64,000 nucleotides of DNA from Nitrosomonas sp. Is79A3 (GTDB lineage: Bacteria > Pseudomonadota > Gammaproteobacteria > Burkholderiales > Nitrosomonadaceae): positions 372,001-436,000 of the forward strand of contig NC_015731.1 in NCBI RefSeq assembly GCF_000219585.1. The letters run 5' to 3'. The notes below the pieces were generated by a model, which was not told the DNA's origin, ran no database searches, and saw nothing but the letters and a program-made list of their open reading frames with translations. Shown in pieces: positions 41,349-51,316 of the stretch (its first letter is position 1; each line of letters opens with the position of its first letter). The position numbers and the translations under genes are program-made.

Positions 41349-41865
41349 CTTATCGAAAGCTAATGTAGTAATGTTGAAAAAGTTACTTGTTTTCACATTG
41401 ATTATGTTTGTTTTTGGATATGCTCTTGTGCCATTTTATGAGAAGTTCTGTGAAGTAACTGGAATTAATAATCTGCTAAAACCGGACGTGCTGGTTAAAG
41501 AGAACTGGGTAGACGAAGAGCGCTGGATTACAGTTGAATTTGATGCCAATACAAGAGGACTGCCTTGGCAATTTAAACCTCTGCAAACCAGCGCTCGTAT
41601 TCATCCTGGTGAAGCGATCAGTGTGATGTATGAAATTACAAATGACTCAGATCGTGAAATAAACGGGCAAGCAATACCCAGTTACAGTCCGCGTTTTCTA
41701 GATAAACATTTGAAGAAATTTGAATGTTTCTGTTTTACGAAACAAGTGCTTAAGCCATACGAAACTAGACAAATGCCAGTGCAATTCGTAATTGAACCAG
41801 GGTTGCCACCAGAGATAAATACGGTGACTATTTCATATACCTTCTTTGAATTACCCGGTAGATGA
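41338..41865 (+). CDS. ctaG: cytochrome c oxidase assembly protein CtaG/Cox11
   Basis: Delivers copper to the CuB site. 175 residues: one N-terminal transmembrane helix (LLVFTLIMFVFGYALVPFY), then a periplasmic immunoglobulin-like domain with the copper-binding CFCF motif (near residue 130) and the conserved MPVQFVIEPGLP segment. Overlaps the small assembly gene upstream. Confidence 0.95.
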   Translation: MVTNLSKANVVMLKKLLVFTLIMFVFGYALVPFYEKFCEVTGINNLLKPDVLVKENWVDEERWITVEFDANTRGLPWQFKPLQTSARIHPGEAISVMYEITNDSDREINGQAIPSYSPRFLDKHLKKFECFCFTKQVLKPYETRQMPVQFVIEPGLPPEINTVTISYTFFELPGR

Positions 41866-41893
41866 ATTGTGGCTTAAAAATGAGGCAGTACAA

Positions 41894-42103
41894 TTGAATA
41901 AGATTACTGAGAAACAAAACAGTGTGAGTGTTTGGCAGATAGCTAAAGCTGTCGCGGCTGCATTTATGGGAATCCGTAGAAAGAGTGATCTTGAGAATGA
42001 TGCTGCAACATTAAAGCCAGTTCATGTTGTCATAGGTGGGATCGTTGGTGGATTACTTTTTGTAATTGCTGTGCTGTTATTAGTTCAATTGGTTGTTAGT
42101 TAG
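41894..42103 (+). CDS. DUF2970 family small membrane protein
   Basis: 69 residues if started at TTG 41894, which has GAGG eight bases upstream; a TTG at 41846 would overlap ctaG and has no site. No ATG is available. The WQIAKAVAAAFMGIRRKSD stretch and the single C-terminal transmembrane helix match DUF2970, a family usually found between ctaG and coxC. Role in oxidase assembly is inferred from position only. Confidence 0.75.
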   Translation: MNKITEKQNSVSVWQIAKAVAAAFMGIRRKSDLENDAATLKPVHVVIGGIVGGLLFVIAVLLLVQLVVS

Positions 42104-42137
42104 AAATTAAATAAATCATAAGTAGGAGGAGATAAGA

Positions 42138-42995
42138 ATGAGTCAAGAATCCGGACACTATTATGTCCCAGCTCCATCGGCATATCCAATAATAGGATCG
42201 ACCGCGCTGTTATTTTTAGGATCAGGAGCAGCCCTGACCATGAACAAGATGGAACTTGGATATGGTCTATTAGCAGTAGGTTTTTCCATACTGATCTATA
42301 TGTTATTTGGTTGGTTTGGAACTGTTGCAAGGGAAAGTGAGAGTGGAAAATTTAATCAGCAAGTTGATCGTTCATTCCGTTGGGGAATGAGCTGGTTTAT
42401 TTTGACTGAAGTAATGTTTTTCTGCGCATTTTTTGGTGCACTGTTTTACATGCGTAACCTCTCTATCCCCTGGCTAGAAGCAGAAAGTTCCGTGTTAGGA
42501 AATAGCTTCTGGTCTACGTATAGTGGTGCATGGCCGACTGCAGGACCTGGCATACATGAACAATTTACTCCAATGGGCGCGTGGGGCTTACCAGCATTCA
42601 ATACACTGTTGCTTTTATTGTCTGGGGTAACAGTCACCTTGGCACACCATGCACTGAGAGAGAATAGACGTGACGGTCTTAAAAATTGGTTGCTTGCAAC
42701 CATATTCTTAGGTGCTTTATTCATTGGCTGCCAAGCATATGAATATATGCATGCATACAGCGACTTAAATCTTAAGCTAACAACAGGCGCTTACGGTTCA
42801 ACCTTTTTCATGTTGACAGGTTTTCATGGATTCCATGTAACTGTAGGTGCAATTATGCTGACTGTTATCTACTTTCGTAGCTTAGCCGGGCACTTTACAC
42901 CTGAGCATCACTTTGGTTTTGAAGGCGTGGCTTGGTACTGGCACTTTGTTGACGTAGTATGGTTAGGACTGTTTATTTTCGTTTACCTGATGTAA
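42138..42995 (+). CDS. coxC: cytochrome c oxidase subunit III
   Basis: 285 residues with seven transmembrane helices. Conserved features: YYVPAPSAYPI at the N-terminus, WGMSWFILTEVMFFCAFFGALFY, LTGFHGFHVTVGA and the final WYWHFVDVVWLGLFI. AGGAGG Shine-Dalgarno. A long hairpin terminator follows. Confidence 0.97.
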   Translation: MSQESGHYYVPAPSAYPIIGSTALLFLGSGAALTMNKMELGYGLLAVGFSILIYMLFGWFGTVARESESGKFNQQVDRSFRWGMSWFILTEVMFFCAFFGALFYMRNLSIPWLEAESSVLGNSFWSTYSGAWPTAGPGIHEQFTPMGAWGLPAFNTLLLLLSGVTVTLAHHALRENRRDGLKNWLLATIFLGALFIGCQAYEYMHAYSDLNLKLTTGAYGSTFFMLTGFHGFHVTVGAIMLTVIYFRSLAGHFTPEHHFGFEGVAWYWHFVDVVWLGLFIFVYLM

Positions 42996-43015
42996 AGAAA
43001 CAGGCGGTAGTGAGG

Positions 43016-43096
43016 ATTCCAGCTTTTACACACTGTTAGTTAAAATTTAACTAGAAGAAACATCTCTAGTAACGTGTAAGAGTCTGGAATTTTTTA
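43016..43096 (+). terminator. long hairpin terminator after coxC
   Basis: Outer arms ATTCCAGCTTTTACAC (43016-43031) and a complement at 43074-43090 form a 16-bp stem with one bulge and one G-U pair; inside it a second palindrome (TAGTTAAAATTTAACTA) and CTAGA/TCTAG arms can form. TTTTTATTT follows. It separates the structural subunits from the assembly genes downstream. Confidence 0.75.
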
Positions 43097-43217
43097 TTTA
43101 TGCATTCAAAAGATAAAAAACCGGCCTGGTATTTCTTCTAAATCTGACTAAAAATATAGGACGAACATTTCCTGAAAATAACAGTCAATCGTGTATCAAA
43201 ATTTATACAGACAGAAA

Positions 43218-43937
43218 ATGATTGTATTGGGATACCGCTTTGAACCAAAGTTCTGGATGGTTTTAATTACCGCAGTATCGGTACTGCTTTTCATCGAATT
43301 GGGTAAGTGGCAGTTATCTCGTGCAGACGAAAAAGAAGCACGGCATGAGCTTCTTGAACAATACGCAAAGCAACCCCCAGTGGCATTGCCAAATACTTTA
43401 GTCAGGCTTGAAGATTTTCAGTATCGAGATGTTGAAGTGCAAGGTGAGTTTATTTCGGAACATACAATATTTCTAGATAATAAAACCCACCAGGGACACG
43501 CGGGCTATCACGTAATTACTCCTTTAAGAGTTTTGAATAGTACATTACTTGTTGCAATCAACAGAGGTTGGGTCGCGACAGGGTATGATAGATCAGTATT
43601 GCCGCATGTCAATGAGATTAATGGTGTCGTTAAAGTAACTGGGTTAGTAGTAGCACCAGAATTGAGAACATTCAAGTTGTCCGAAATGGTAACAGCAGGC
43701 AAGGTTTGGAATGACTTTAATCTGCTGCGCTATCAGGAGGTAATAGGACAAGAAATTCAACCCATGATGGTATTACAAAAGAATAATGTAGAGGATGGGC
43801 TGATACGTGATTGGGATAGGCCAGACTCAGGTGCTGCCAAAAATTTAGGTTATGCAGTTCAATGGTTTTTATTAGCAACTACAGCAATAATTATTTTCTT
43901 AGTATTGAATGTTAAACGAACAAGTACAAAAGTCTAA
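43218..43937 (+). CDS. SURF1 family oxidase assembly protein
   Basis: About 239 residues from ATG 43218 (a GTG at 43191 would add nine). Two transmembrane helices, at residues 10-28 and near the C-terminus, flank a periplasmic domain. Signature elements: LGKWQLSRADEKEAR, GEFISEHTIFLDNKTHQGHAGYHVITPL, and INRGWVATG. SURF1 proteins help insert haem a into subunit I. The last 29 bases overlap the next gene. Confidence 0.92.
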   Translation: MIVLGYRFEPKFWMVLITAVSVLLFIELGKWQLSRADEKEARHELLEQYAKQPPVALPNTLVRLEDFQYRDVEVQGEFISEHTIFLDNKTHQGHAGYHVITPLRVLNSTLLVAINRGWVATGYDRSVLPHVNEINGVVKVTGLVVAPELRTFKLSEMVTAGKVWNDFNLLRYQEVIGQEIQPMMVLQKNNVEDGLIRDWDRPDSGAAKNLGYAVQWFLLATTAIIIFLVLNVKRTSTKV

Positions 43938-44490
43938 TAGGCGTAAATTATTATTACTTCTGGCACTAATGTGTGCACCGGTTGTGATCTCTTATGCCTT
44001 ATATTTTCTAGACTATAAACCAGAAAGTAAACACTATGGTGATTTAATACCGATCGTTAAGGTGACAGGAAAAGCAACGAACCAGGTTGATAATACAATC
44101 CTTCGCATGAAGGATTTGCATGGAAAATGGGTATTAGTGACAATAGATTCCGGGCATTGCGACGAAGCTTGTCAGCAAAAACTATATTTTATGCGGCAAG
44201 TACGATTAGTGCAGGGAAAACAAAAACATCGTATTGAGCGGCTTTGGCTAATTAATGATGATGTCATTCCGGATGCAGAATTAGTTAAAGAATACGAAGG
44301 TACATTCTTTGCTAAAGCACAGGATAGCGAGATTCTTGGTTTTATTGAAACCAAAGAAATTCAAACAAAACACATCTATTTGATTGATCCAATGGGTAAC
44401 TTAATGATGCGTTTTCCAGAAAACGTAGATGGGACAAAAATGGGTCATGACATAAAGAGATTGCTACATGTTTCGCAATTAGAACATTAA
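43909..44490 (+). CDS. SCO1-like thioredoxin-fold membrane protein
   Basis: 193 residues. One N-terminal transmembrane helix (LLLLLALMCAPVVISYALYFL) and a periplasmic thioredoxin-like domain with a CxxxC motif (GHCDEAC, near residue 85) like that of SCO copper chaperones, and YLIDPMGNLMMRF near the end. The sequence is divergent from true SCO1. In related bacteria this gene sits between SURF1 and COX15; here COX15 is missing. Probably assists CuA maturation or cysteine reduction (inference). Confidence 0.75.
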   Translation: MLNEQVQKSNRRKLLLLLALMCAPVVISYALYFLDYKPESKHYGDLIPIVKVTGKATNQVDNTILRMKDLHGKWVLVTIDSGHCDEACQQKLYFMRQVRLVQGKQKHRIERLWLINDDVIPDAELVKEYEGTFFAKAQDSEILGFIETKEIQTKHIYLIDPMGNLMMRFPENVDGTKMGHDIKRLLHVSQLEH

Positions 44491-44574
44491 GATTTTGTTG
44501 TATTCCAGCAGACAGGATTCGCTTGAATCAAAAATAAAAATATTCAATGAAAATGGATAAAGGAGATCAAAGAC

Positions 44575-45468
44575 ATGTCTACTAGTATGACTTGGCATGA
44601 AACAGCAACGCGTATTAATCAGTTTTATCGCTTAACGAAGCCGCGTGTTGTCTCGTTGATTGTTTTTACCGCGGTTATCGGTATGTTTCTCGCAGTACCT
44701 GGGGCAGTACCTTTAGATATTCTAATATTCGGTACGATAGGTATTGCGCTGGTAGCAGGAGCTGCTGCCGCATTAAATTGCCTGGTAGAACAAAAGATGG
44801 ATGCCGTGATGGCGCGAACGAAAGGAAGGCCCCTCCCGCAAGGTAAAGTGAGTGTTCCAGAAACTCTGTTCTTTCTGTTGATTGTTGGCGGTTTGGGTCT
44901 TTTCATTCTGTATTACTGGATTAATGCGCTGACTATGTGGCTGACACTGGGCACTTTTGTAGGCTATGCCATTATTTATACCGTGATTCTGAAACCGTTA
45001 ACGCCGCAGAATATCGTAATTGGCGGCGCCTCAGGCGCTATGCCGCCTGTGTTGGGCTGGGCAGCAGTTACGGGTGACGTTACGGCGGATGCGTTGCTAT
45101 TATTTTTGATTATCTTTGCCTGGACACCTCCCCATTTTTGGGCGCTTGCGCTGTACAGAAAAAACGAATATGCATCAATTGGTATGCCTATGCTTCCTGT
45201 GACACATGGCGATCAATTCACAAAATTGCATGTGTTGTTGTATACAATCATTCTGTGTATTGTGACTACTCTGCCTTATATAACTCAAATGAGTGGACTG
45301 ATTTATTTGGCAAGTTCAATTGTGTTAAATGGAATTTTTATGTACTACGCAGTAGAGATTTACAGAAACTATAGTGACCAATTGGCACGAGAAGCATTCC
45401 GCTATTCGATACTTTATTTAGCGCTGCTATTCGTAGCACTACTAGTAGATCACTACTTCTTTTTTTAG
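44575..45468 (+). CDS. ctaB: protohaem IX farnesyltransferase (haem O synthase)
   Basis: Attaches the farnesyl tail to haem b. 297 residues with about nine transmembrane helices. Prenyltransferase motifs: [21 protein letters not shown] (Asp-rich site 1 with the NxxxDxxxD pattern) and [15 protein letters not shown] (near residue 205). AAGGAG upstream. Haem A synthase (COX15), needed for the next step, is not in this cluster. Confidence 0.96.
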   Translation: MSTSMTWHETATRINQFYRLTKPRVVSLIVFTAVIGMFLAVPGAVPLDILIFGTIGIALVAGAAAALNCLVEQKMDAVMARTKGRPLPQGKVSVPETLFFLLIVGGLGLFILYYWINALTMWLTLGTFVGYAIIYTVILKPLTPQNIVIGGASGAMPPVLGWAAVTGDVTADALLLFLIIFAWTPPHFWALALYRKNEYASIGMPMLPVTHGDQFTKLHVLLYTIILCIVTTLPYITQMSGLIYLASSIVLNGIFMYYAVEIYRNYSDQLAREAFRYSILYLALLFVALLVDHYFFF

Positions 45469-45495
45469 AAATTAAGTTTAAGTATTGAAAATATT

Positions 45496-45532
45496 GCGCT
45501 TGAAATATGTGATTGCCACATATTTCAAGCGC
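45496..45532. terminator. bidirectional hairpin between ctaB and glcD
   Basis: Perfect 16-bp arms (45496-45511 and 45517-45532) around a five-base loop, between two convergent genes. AT-rich sequence follows on both sides but no long U-run. Confidence 0.75.
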
Positions 45533-45557
45533 TAATTATATACAGTTATTAGATTGG

Positions 45558-46931
45558 CTAAGTTTTAGGAAATAATTTTCCAGGATTAAGGATATTGTTA
45601 GGATCGAACAGATGTTTGATGCTTTTCATTAAATCAAGAGTTGTATGGTCTATCTCCTTCGTTACAAAAGCACGTTTTTCACTACCAACACCATGTTCTC
45701 CTGATAATGTACCTCGAAGCTGGATAACCAAGTCAAATATTTCATCCAAACAACGTTCTGCTCGTGTAACTTCTTCCGGATCATCAGGGTTTATCAACAA
45801 ATTGACATGAATATTGCCGTTCCCGGCGTGACCAAAATTTACGTTGTGCAAGTGATATTGCGTACTTAGTTGTGTCAACCCGTGTAGAAATTGGGGCAGG
45901 GTATTAACCGGTACTACAACATCTTCATTAATTTTCTTGGGTGCGATTTCACGTAATAAAGGGGATAAAGCCTTACGGGCTTTCCACAATGCTGCGGTAT
46001 CGTCCACCTGGTTGGCATGAATCAATCCACCAGTTCTGCATGCCGCAAGAATTCCGGATACTGCATCAAGAATGTCATTCTTGGAACCATCGACTTCAAT
46101 CATCAGCATGGCGATAGTGTTCACCGGCAGCATGTCAGGATAGCGGCCACGTATCAAGTTTAGCGAGCCGGAATCCAGAAATTCAAGAGCGCTTGGCAGT
46201 TGAGGTAGCGACATAATATTAACGATAGCTTCTGCGCAACTTGAAAGATCGTTAAAGTGCGCTGTAATGCCAGCGATGGCACTGGGTAAAGCAGTCAGTT
46301 TAAGTGTTGCCTCGGTAATCACAGCGAGAGTTCCTTCTGAACCAATCAAAAGACGAGTAAGGTCATAGCCGACTACACCTTTAGTGGTGTAACAGCCGGT
46401 AGTAATAAAGTCTCCCGCACCGGTCACGGCTTTTAAACCCAAAACATGTTCACGTGTCGTGCCATACTTAACCGCATGAGGGCCACCTGCACTGGTGGCA
46501 ATATTTCCACCTATGGTAGAGAACATGGCGCTGGAAGGGTCGGGTGGCCAGAAAAAACCATATGGCTTGGCGGCATCTTGCACAAATTGATTCAGCACGC
46601 CAGGTTCCACCACAATAACTCGATTCGCAGGATCAACAGAAATGATATTGAGCATGCGCTCCATCGATAAAGCAATGCCGCCAAATTCTGGCAAGCTACC
46701 ACCCGCCGTGCCGGTGCCGCGCCCGCGAGGAGTCAATGGAACCTGATATTGATTACATAACGCCACGATGTGTTGTACTTCCTCGCCGGTTAGCGGAAAT
46801 AAGACGGCATCAGGCGGAAATATTTTGCGACTGTTATCATAAGCATAAGAATAGCAATCTACCGGATCGGTATAAAAGCGATCGGGAGGAAATGCCCCCT
46901 GCAAATCAGCTATCAAATTAGCTGGTAACAT
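45558..46931 (-). CDS. FAD-linked oxidase, GlcD/D-lactate dehydrogenase type
   Basis: 457-residue flavoprotein. PCMH-type FAD-binding domain: TPRGRGTGTAGGSLPEFGG (near 62) and GGNIATSAGGPHAVKYGTTREHVLG (near 130). C-terminal oxidase domain with HAGNGNIHVN (near 370) and GEHGVGSEK (near 415). Oxidises glycolate, D-lactate or another 2-hydroxy acid. No glcE or glcF is adjacent, so the substrate is open. Four bases separate it from the BON gene upstream on the same strand, suggesting an operon. Confidence 0.9.
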   Translation of the reverse strand: MLPANLIADLQGAFPPDRFYTDPVDCYSYAYDNSRKIFPPDAVLFPLTGEEVQHIVALCNQYQVPLTPRGRGTGTAGGSLPEFGGIALSMERMLNIISVDPANRVIVVEPGVLNQFVQDAAKPYGFFWPPDPSSAMFSTIGGNIATSAGGPHAVKYGTTREHVLGLKAVTGAGDFITTGCYTTKGVVGYDLTRLLIGSEGTLAVITEATLKLTALPSAIAGITAHFNDLSSCAEAIVNIMSLPQLPSALEFLDSGSLNLIRGRYPDMLPVNTIAMLMIEVDGSKNDILDAVSGILAACRTGGLIHANQVDDTAALWKARKALSPLLREIAPKKINEDVVVPVNTLPQFLHGLTQLSTQYHLHNVNFGHAGNGNIHVNLLINPDDPEEVTRAERCLDEIFDLVIQLRGTLSGEHGVGSEKRAFVTKEIDHTTLDLMKSIKHLFDPNNILNPGKLFPKT

Positions 46932-46935
46932 GAAT

Positions 46936-47514
46936 TTAATTCAGATATTCGAATACTTTTACGACTTTCTTCACACCAGAAGTAGAGCTGGCAATTTGTG
47001 CAGCGTTATCGGCTTCTTGTCGGGTAACCACACCGAGCAGATACACTACTTCATTCTCCGTTACAATCTTGACATGATTGATTTGAAATTTACGTTCGGT
47101 TAAGAAACGTGTCTTGACCTTGGAAGTAATCAATGTGTCATTGCTGCGGGAAGCTAGAGAAGTATTTCCGGCAACAGCGATTTCATTGAAGATTTTACGC
47201 ACATTATCAACACCCATAATCAGTTTCTCAATATCCGCTTTGATGGTTTCTGTCGGTGCTTCTCCCGTTAACAAAACCATGCGATTATAACTGGTGATAT
47301 TGATGTGTACCATATCACCAAATTGTTGATAAATACGCCGTGCACCTTTTAATTCAATTCCTTCATCTTCAATGAACATGCCGCTGGTTCTGCGATCCTC
47401 GGAGATGTAAGCCCCAGTACCTGCTGCTGTTCCAACTGCAAACATCGGTACACAACCAAGTAACAAAGGGAGGAATAAAAAAAGTGTCAGCCAAGTTTGA
47501 TTGATATATTTCAT
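46936..47514 (-). CDS. BON-domain outer-membrane lipoprotein (DolP/YraP-like)
   Basis: 192 residues. Lipoprotein signal with lipobox LLGC (Cys21). Two BON domains (about 60-125 and 130-192), the typical build of DolP/YraP, which supports outer-membrane integrity. The YISEDRRTSGMFIEDEGIE stretch before the first BON domain is characteristic. Cotranscribed with the flavoprotein gene by proximity. Confidence 0.9.
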   Translation of the reverse strand: MKYINQTWLTLFLFLPLLLGCVPMFAVGTAAGTGAYISEDRRTSGMFIEDEGIELKGARRIYQQFGDMVHINITSYNRMVLLTGEAPTETIKADIEKLIMGVDNVRKIFNEIAVAGNTSLASRSNDTLITSKVKTRFLTERKFQINHVKIVTENEVVYLLGVVTRQEADNAAQIASSTSGVKKVVKVFEYLN

Positions 47515-47627
47515 TTAATTTACTCCACAGAATTCAAAATTTCATGCCCGATAATACAGTAAAATAACCGAATCACGAATAATCTATAGCCTAAAACACA
47601 GCATTACAAAGTGGCTTAACAGGCAAT

Positions 47628-48134
47628 ATGAGCATAGAAGAATACCAACATACATTAACCGAGCAAATACAAAGCGCGGGTAAAGGTGATACTTCTTCCA
47701 CCGTGCTGGGTGTGGCAGTGGGAGAAGATCGCTATTTGATCCCAATGACTGAAGTCAGTGAAGTCGTACAAATACCCAAATTAGCGCACGTTCCGTTAAC
47801 GCAGCCCTGGTTTCTTGGTTTGGCCAATGTGCGCGGGAATCTCTATGGAATTACAGATTTGGGCGTTTATTTGGGCGGAAGTCCAACGCAATTCAACCTG
47901 AAATCAAGAATATTACTCGCTTCCCCAGGGAATAAGATGTTCGGCGGTTTCATAGTCAATAGTATGCTAGGCATCAGAAATATATCTGACTTTACCCCGG
48001 TTAAATCGGCCAAAAAGAAACTGCCCAAGGGTATTATCGCAAATTATAAGGATACAGAAGGGCGGCTATGGCGAGAATTAAGCCTGCATGAATTGATTCG
48101 TGATGAGAAATTTTTGCAGATCGCGCGTGAATGA
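47628..48134 (+). CDS. CheW-like chemotaxis/pilus signalling protein
   Basis: 168 residues, one CheW domain: VLGVAVGEDRYLIPMTEVSEV, VRGNLYGITDLGVYLGG. CheW proteins couple receptors to a CheA kinase; stand-alone copies like this in betaproteobacteria are often PilI-type (twitching). No kinase, receptor or pil gene is adjacent, so the pathway is not decided. Confidence 0.85.
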   Translation: MSIEEYQHTLTEQIQSAGKGDTSSTVLGVAVGEDRYLIPMTEVSEVVQIPKLAHVPLTQPWFLGLANVRGNLYGITDLGVYLGGSPTQFNLKSRILLASPGNKMFGGFIVNSMLGIRNISDFTPVKSAKKKLPKGIIANYKDTEGRLWRELSLHELIRDEKFLQIARE

Positions 48135-48186
48135 AATGCTGTCGGAACCAACTGCGGGTACATTTTTATTACAAATTATTTGATAA

Positions 48187-49089
<903 letters not shown>

Positions 49090-49107
49090 AAAAATCTTTG
49101 ACTGACT

Positions 49108-49163
49108 GTCATTTCAAGCACCGCGAGACATCCTCAAAGATTCCTCATTGCGCTCGGAATGAC
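49108..49163. repeat. 56-bp imperfect palindromic intergenic repeat
   Basis: The stretch runs from GTCATTTCAAGC to GCTCGGAATGAC and is nearly self-complementary over its full length (mismatches at about one base in four). Its outer part resembles the GTCATTCCGAGCGC-type palindromes scattered between genes in many genomes. It follows argB and precedes the convergent trmJ, so it could also act as a transcript end. Confidence 0.55.
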
Positions 49164-49212
49164 CAATGTCAGTTATTCAGGATTTCTATAGGTGCAAGAG
49201 AGCTTTGGAATG

Positions 49213-49938
49213 CTACCAGCGCTTCCCCAAAGCCGTCAGAATACCGCGTAGAATCTGCACTTCCTCTTTTTCCAGTCGCGCCCGTGCAAACAAACGGCGG
49301 ATGCGCTGCATCAACAGTTTGGGTTTTTGCGGATCAAGAAAATCGCAGGCGATCATCGCCTGCTCAAGATGCGCATAAAATAACTCCAGATCATTAAAAC
49401 TAACTGGTGATCCAATCGGGGATGCAGGTTCTTCGTTTTCTATCAGCGCCATGCGCAGTTCGTAAGCCATCACTTGCACAGCGCTCGCTAAGTTCAGTGA
49501 ACTGAATTCCGGGTTGGCAGGAATATGAATAATGATCTGACACTTATTCACTTCCGCGGTGGTCAGGCCGGAGGTTTCTGCGCCAAACAGCAATGCGACC
49601 GGCTGTTGCCGCGCATAACGCAATAATTCCCGTGCACCCTGGCGAGCATCGAACACATCATGCGAAAGGTCGCGTGGCCGCGCCGTCATTGCTGCAACCA
49701 TCACGGTATTTTCCAAAGCCTCATCCAATTCGGTGCAAACCTTAATTTTATCCAGAATATCGCGCGCGCTTACAGCACGGGCATCCGCCTCCCGATCCGG
49801 GAAAAGCCGGGGATTGATCAGATACAGCACGCTCAATCCCATCGTTTTCATCGCCCGCGCAGCCGCACCGATATTGCCGGGGTGGCTGGTATGGCTGAGA
49901 ACGATGCGAACATTATCAAGCGGGCAAGGAGCATTCAT
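49213..49938 (-). CDS. trmJ: tRNA (cytidine/uridine-2'-O)-methyltransferase TrmJ
   Basis: Methylates the 2'-OH of position 32 in several tRNAs. 241 residues from ATG 49938 (MNAPCPLDN). SPOUT fold with trefoil knot: VLSHTSHPGNIGAAARAMKTMGL (motif 1), LLFGAETSGLT (motif 2), IIHIPANPEFSSLNLASAVQVMAYEL (motif 3). The C-terminal helical domain (about 165-241) is typical of TrmJ. Convergent with argB. Confidence 0.92.
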   Translation of the reverse strand: MNAPCPLDNVRIVLSHTSHPGNIGAAARAMKTMGLSVLYLINPRLFPDREADARAVSARDILDKIKVCTELDEALENTVMVAAMTARPRDLSHDVFDARQGARELLRYARQQPVALLFGAETSGLTTAEVNKCQIIIHIPANPEFSSLNLASAVQVMAYELRMALIENEEPASPIGSPVSFNDLELFYAHLEQAMIACDFLDPQKPKLLMQRIRRLFARARLEKEEVQILRGILTALGKRW

Positions 49939-50276
49939 AGGAAATAGGGTTGTTGTCAGAAAAGAAATGATTGTTGAATTTATCAATCAATACGAGAAAC
50001 GGAGATTGCTATGACCAGGATTCACTCAGGTGCAACTCCGGATACCGGATTCTAACAGAGGTATGAACTGAAAGCAGTGTGCGGCAACAGCCGCAACAAT
50101 GTGCGTTTTTCTGAAACATTGAACCAATAATAAAAAACTTGTTGTTTCGCAGTGGCTAAGTAACAATCCGAATGAGTGGTTTCTTAAGCAGTGCTGTGGG
50201 CAAGCATGCAGCGCTGCAAGTGCGGTGTTTTTTATGATGTCGGCACAATCATTAATTTTGTTCGGGAGTAATGGAA

Positions 50277-50855
50277 ATGGGAACACGCGCGGCAGCAAAA
50301 TCTTTACGGTCAATCTATCAACTTAAAATTACCCTAAAAGGTTTTCGTCCACCAATATGGCGCAGGTTTTTAGTAGCGAGCACAGTCAGCCTGGAAGATG
50401 TGCATGATATTTTGCAAATCGTGATGGGATGGACCGATTCCCATATGCACGAGTTCTCTAAGGGAAGCGATCGTTATGGCGTGCCGGATGCGGATTTTCC
50501 TTCGGATATTCTGGATGAAGCCAAATACCGGCTTGATCAGGCATTAAAGAAGGAAAAGGATAAGCTGAACTATACTTATGATTTTGGTGATGGCTGGGAG
50601 CATGAAGTCATTCTGGAAAAAATCCTGCCGTTTGAAACAGGCGTTGCTTTGCCGGTGTGTCTCAAAGGCAACGGGGCTTGTCCGCCTGAGGATATTGGCG
50701 GAATAGGAGGGTATGCGATGTTCCTGGATGCGATTTCGGATCCTGAACATCCGGAACACGAAAGCATGCTGGAATGGATAGCAGAGGATATCGACGGTGA
50801 CTTTGACCCGGAATATTTTGATCTGGCTGAGGTGAATCATCTGTTGCAGGAATAG
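50277..50855 (+). CDS. plasmid pRiA4b ORF-3-like protein
   Basis: 192 residues from ATG 50277, which has GGGAG eight bases upstream (the ATG at 50271 is too close). The family signature is plain: YQLKITLKGFRPPIWRRFLV, HDILQIVMGWTDSHMHEF and YTYDFGDGWEHEVILEK. Function unknown; members are frequent on plasmids and in accessory regions. It marks the left edge of the decayed island. Confidence 0.9.
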   Translation: MGTRAAAKSLRSIYQLKITLKGFRPPIWRRFLVASTVSLEDVHDILQIVMGWTDSHMHEFSKGSDRYGVPDADFPSDILDEAKYRLDQALKKEKDKLNYTYDFGDGWEHEVILEKILPFETGVALPVCLKGNGACPPEDIGGIGGYAMFLDAISDPEHPEHESMLEWIAEDIDGDFDPEYFDLAEVNHLLQE

Positions 50856-50859
50856 TGTG

Positions 50860-51063
50860 ATGGATTGGCGGGATGTATTGATCTCTATGGAATTCAATTC
50901 CAGCCTTCGTGGAGCGACAGTTGGTCGAAAATCAGTTGATTCAAGAGAGTAGCTAATTTTAGCAAGCAGCTGGCTACGGGATGCTTTATCTGATTTTCTC
51001 CGGATTATAAGCGAGGAGAACAAGCGGATAAAATTGTTATCTGCATTAAAAGAAGGGAAATGA
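50860..51063 (+). pseudogene. 67-codon ORF interrupted by an in-frame TAG
   Basis: From ATG 50860 one frame runs MDWRDVLISMEF to DSRE, hits TAG at 50950-50952, then continues as LILASSWLRDALSDFLRIIS to LLSALKEGK and a TGA at 51061-51063. That TGA lies within the start of the ATPase gene (ATGATCATG), the overlap expected of a coupled operon gene. The second part is helical and charged. I do not recognise a family. It reads as a small operon partner killed by a nonsense change, or a remnant of a longer gene. Confidence 0.45.
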
Positions 51064-51316
51064 TCATGAATAATTTAATAAATCCAATAATTATTAAACG
51101 AGGATTACGTATTGGTGATCTTGAGGCAGAAACTGATAAAGAGCTTCTCTCTGCATGTTTTGTTAATAATGGCGATCTTGATTTATTGGTAGAAGTGGAT
51201 AAGCCTGAAAGTATTATTGTTGGTCGTACCGGTTCTGGAAAAAGCGCATTGCTACTACAGATTCAGGGGCTTGTTGATAAATCAAAAATGCTGGACCCAA
51301 ATGATATATCAATTAG

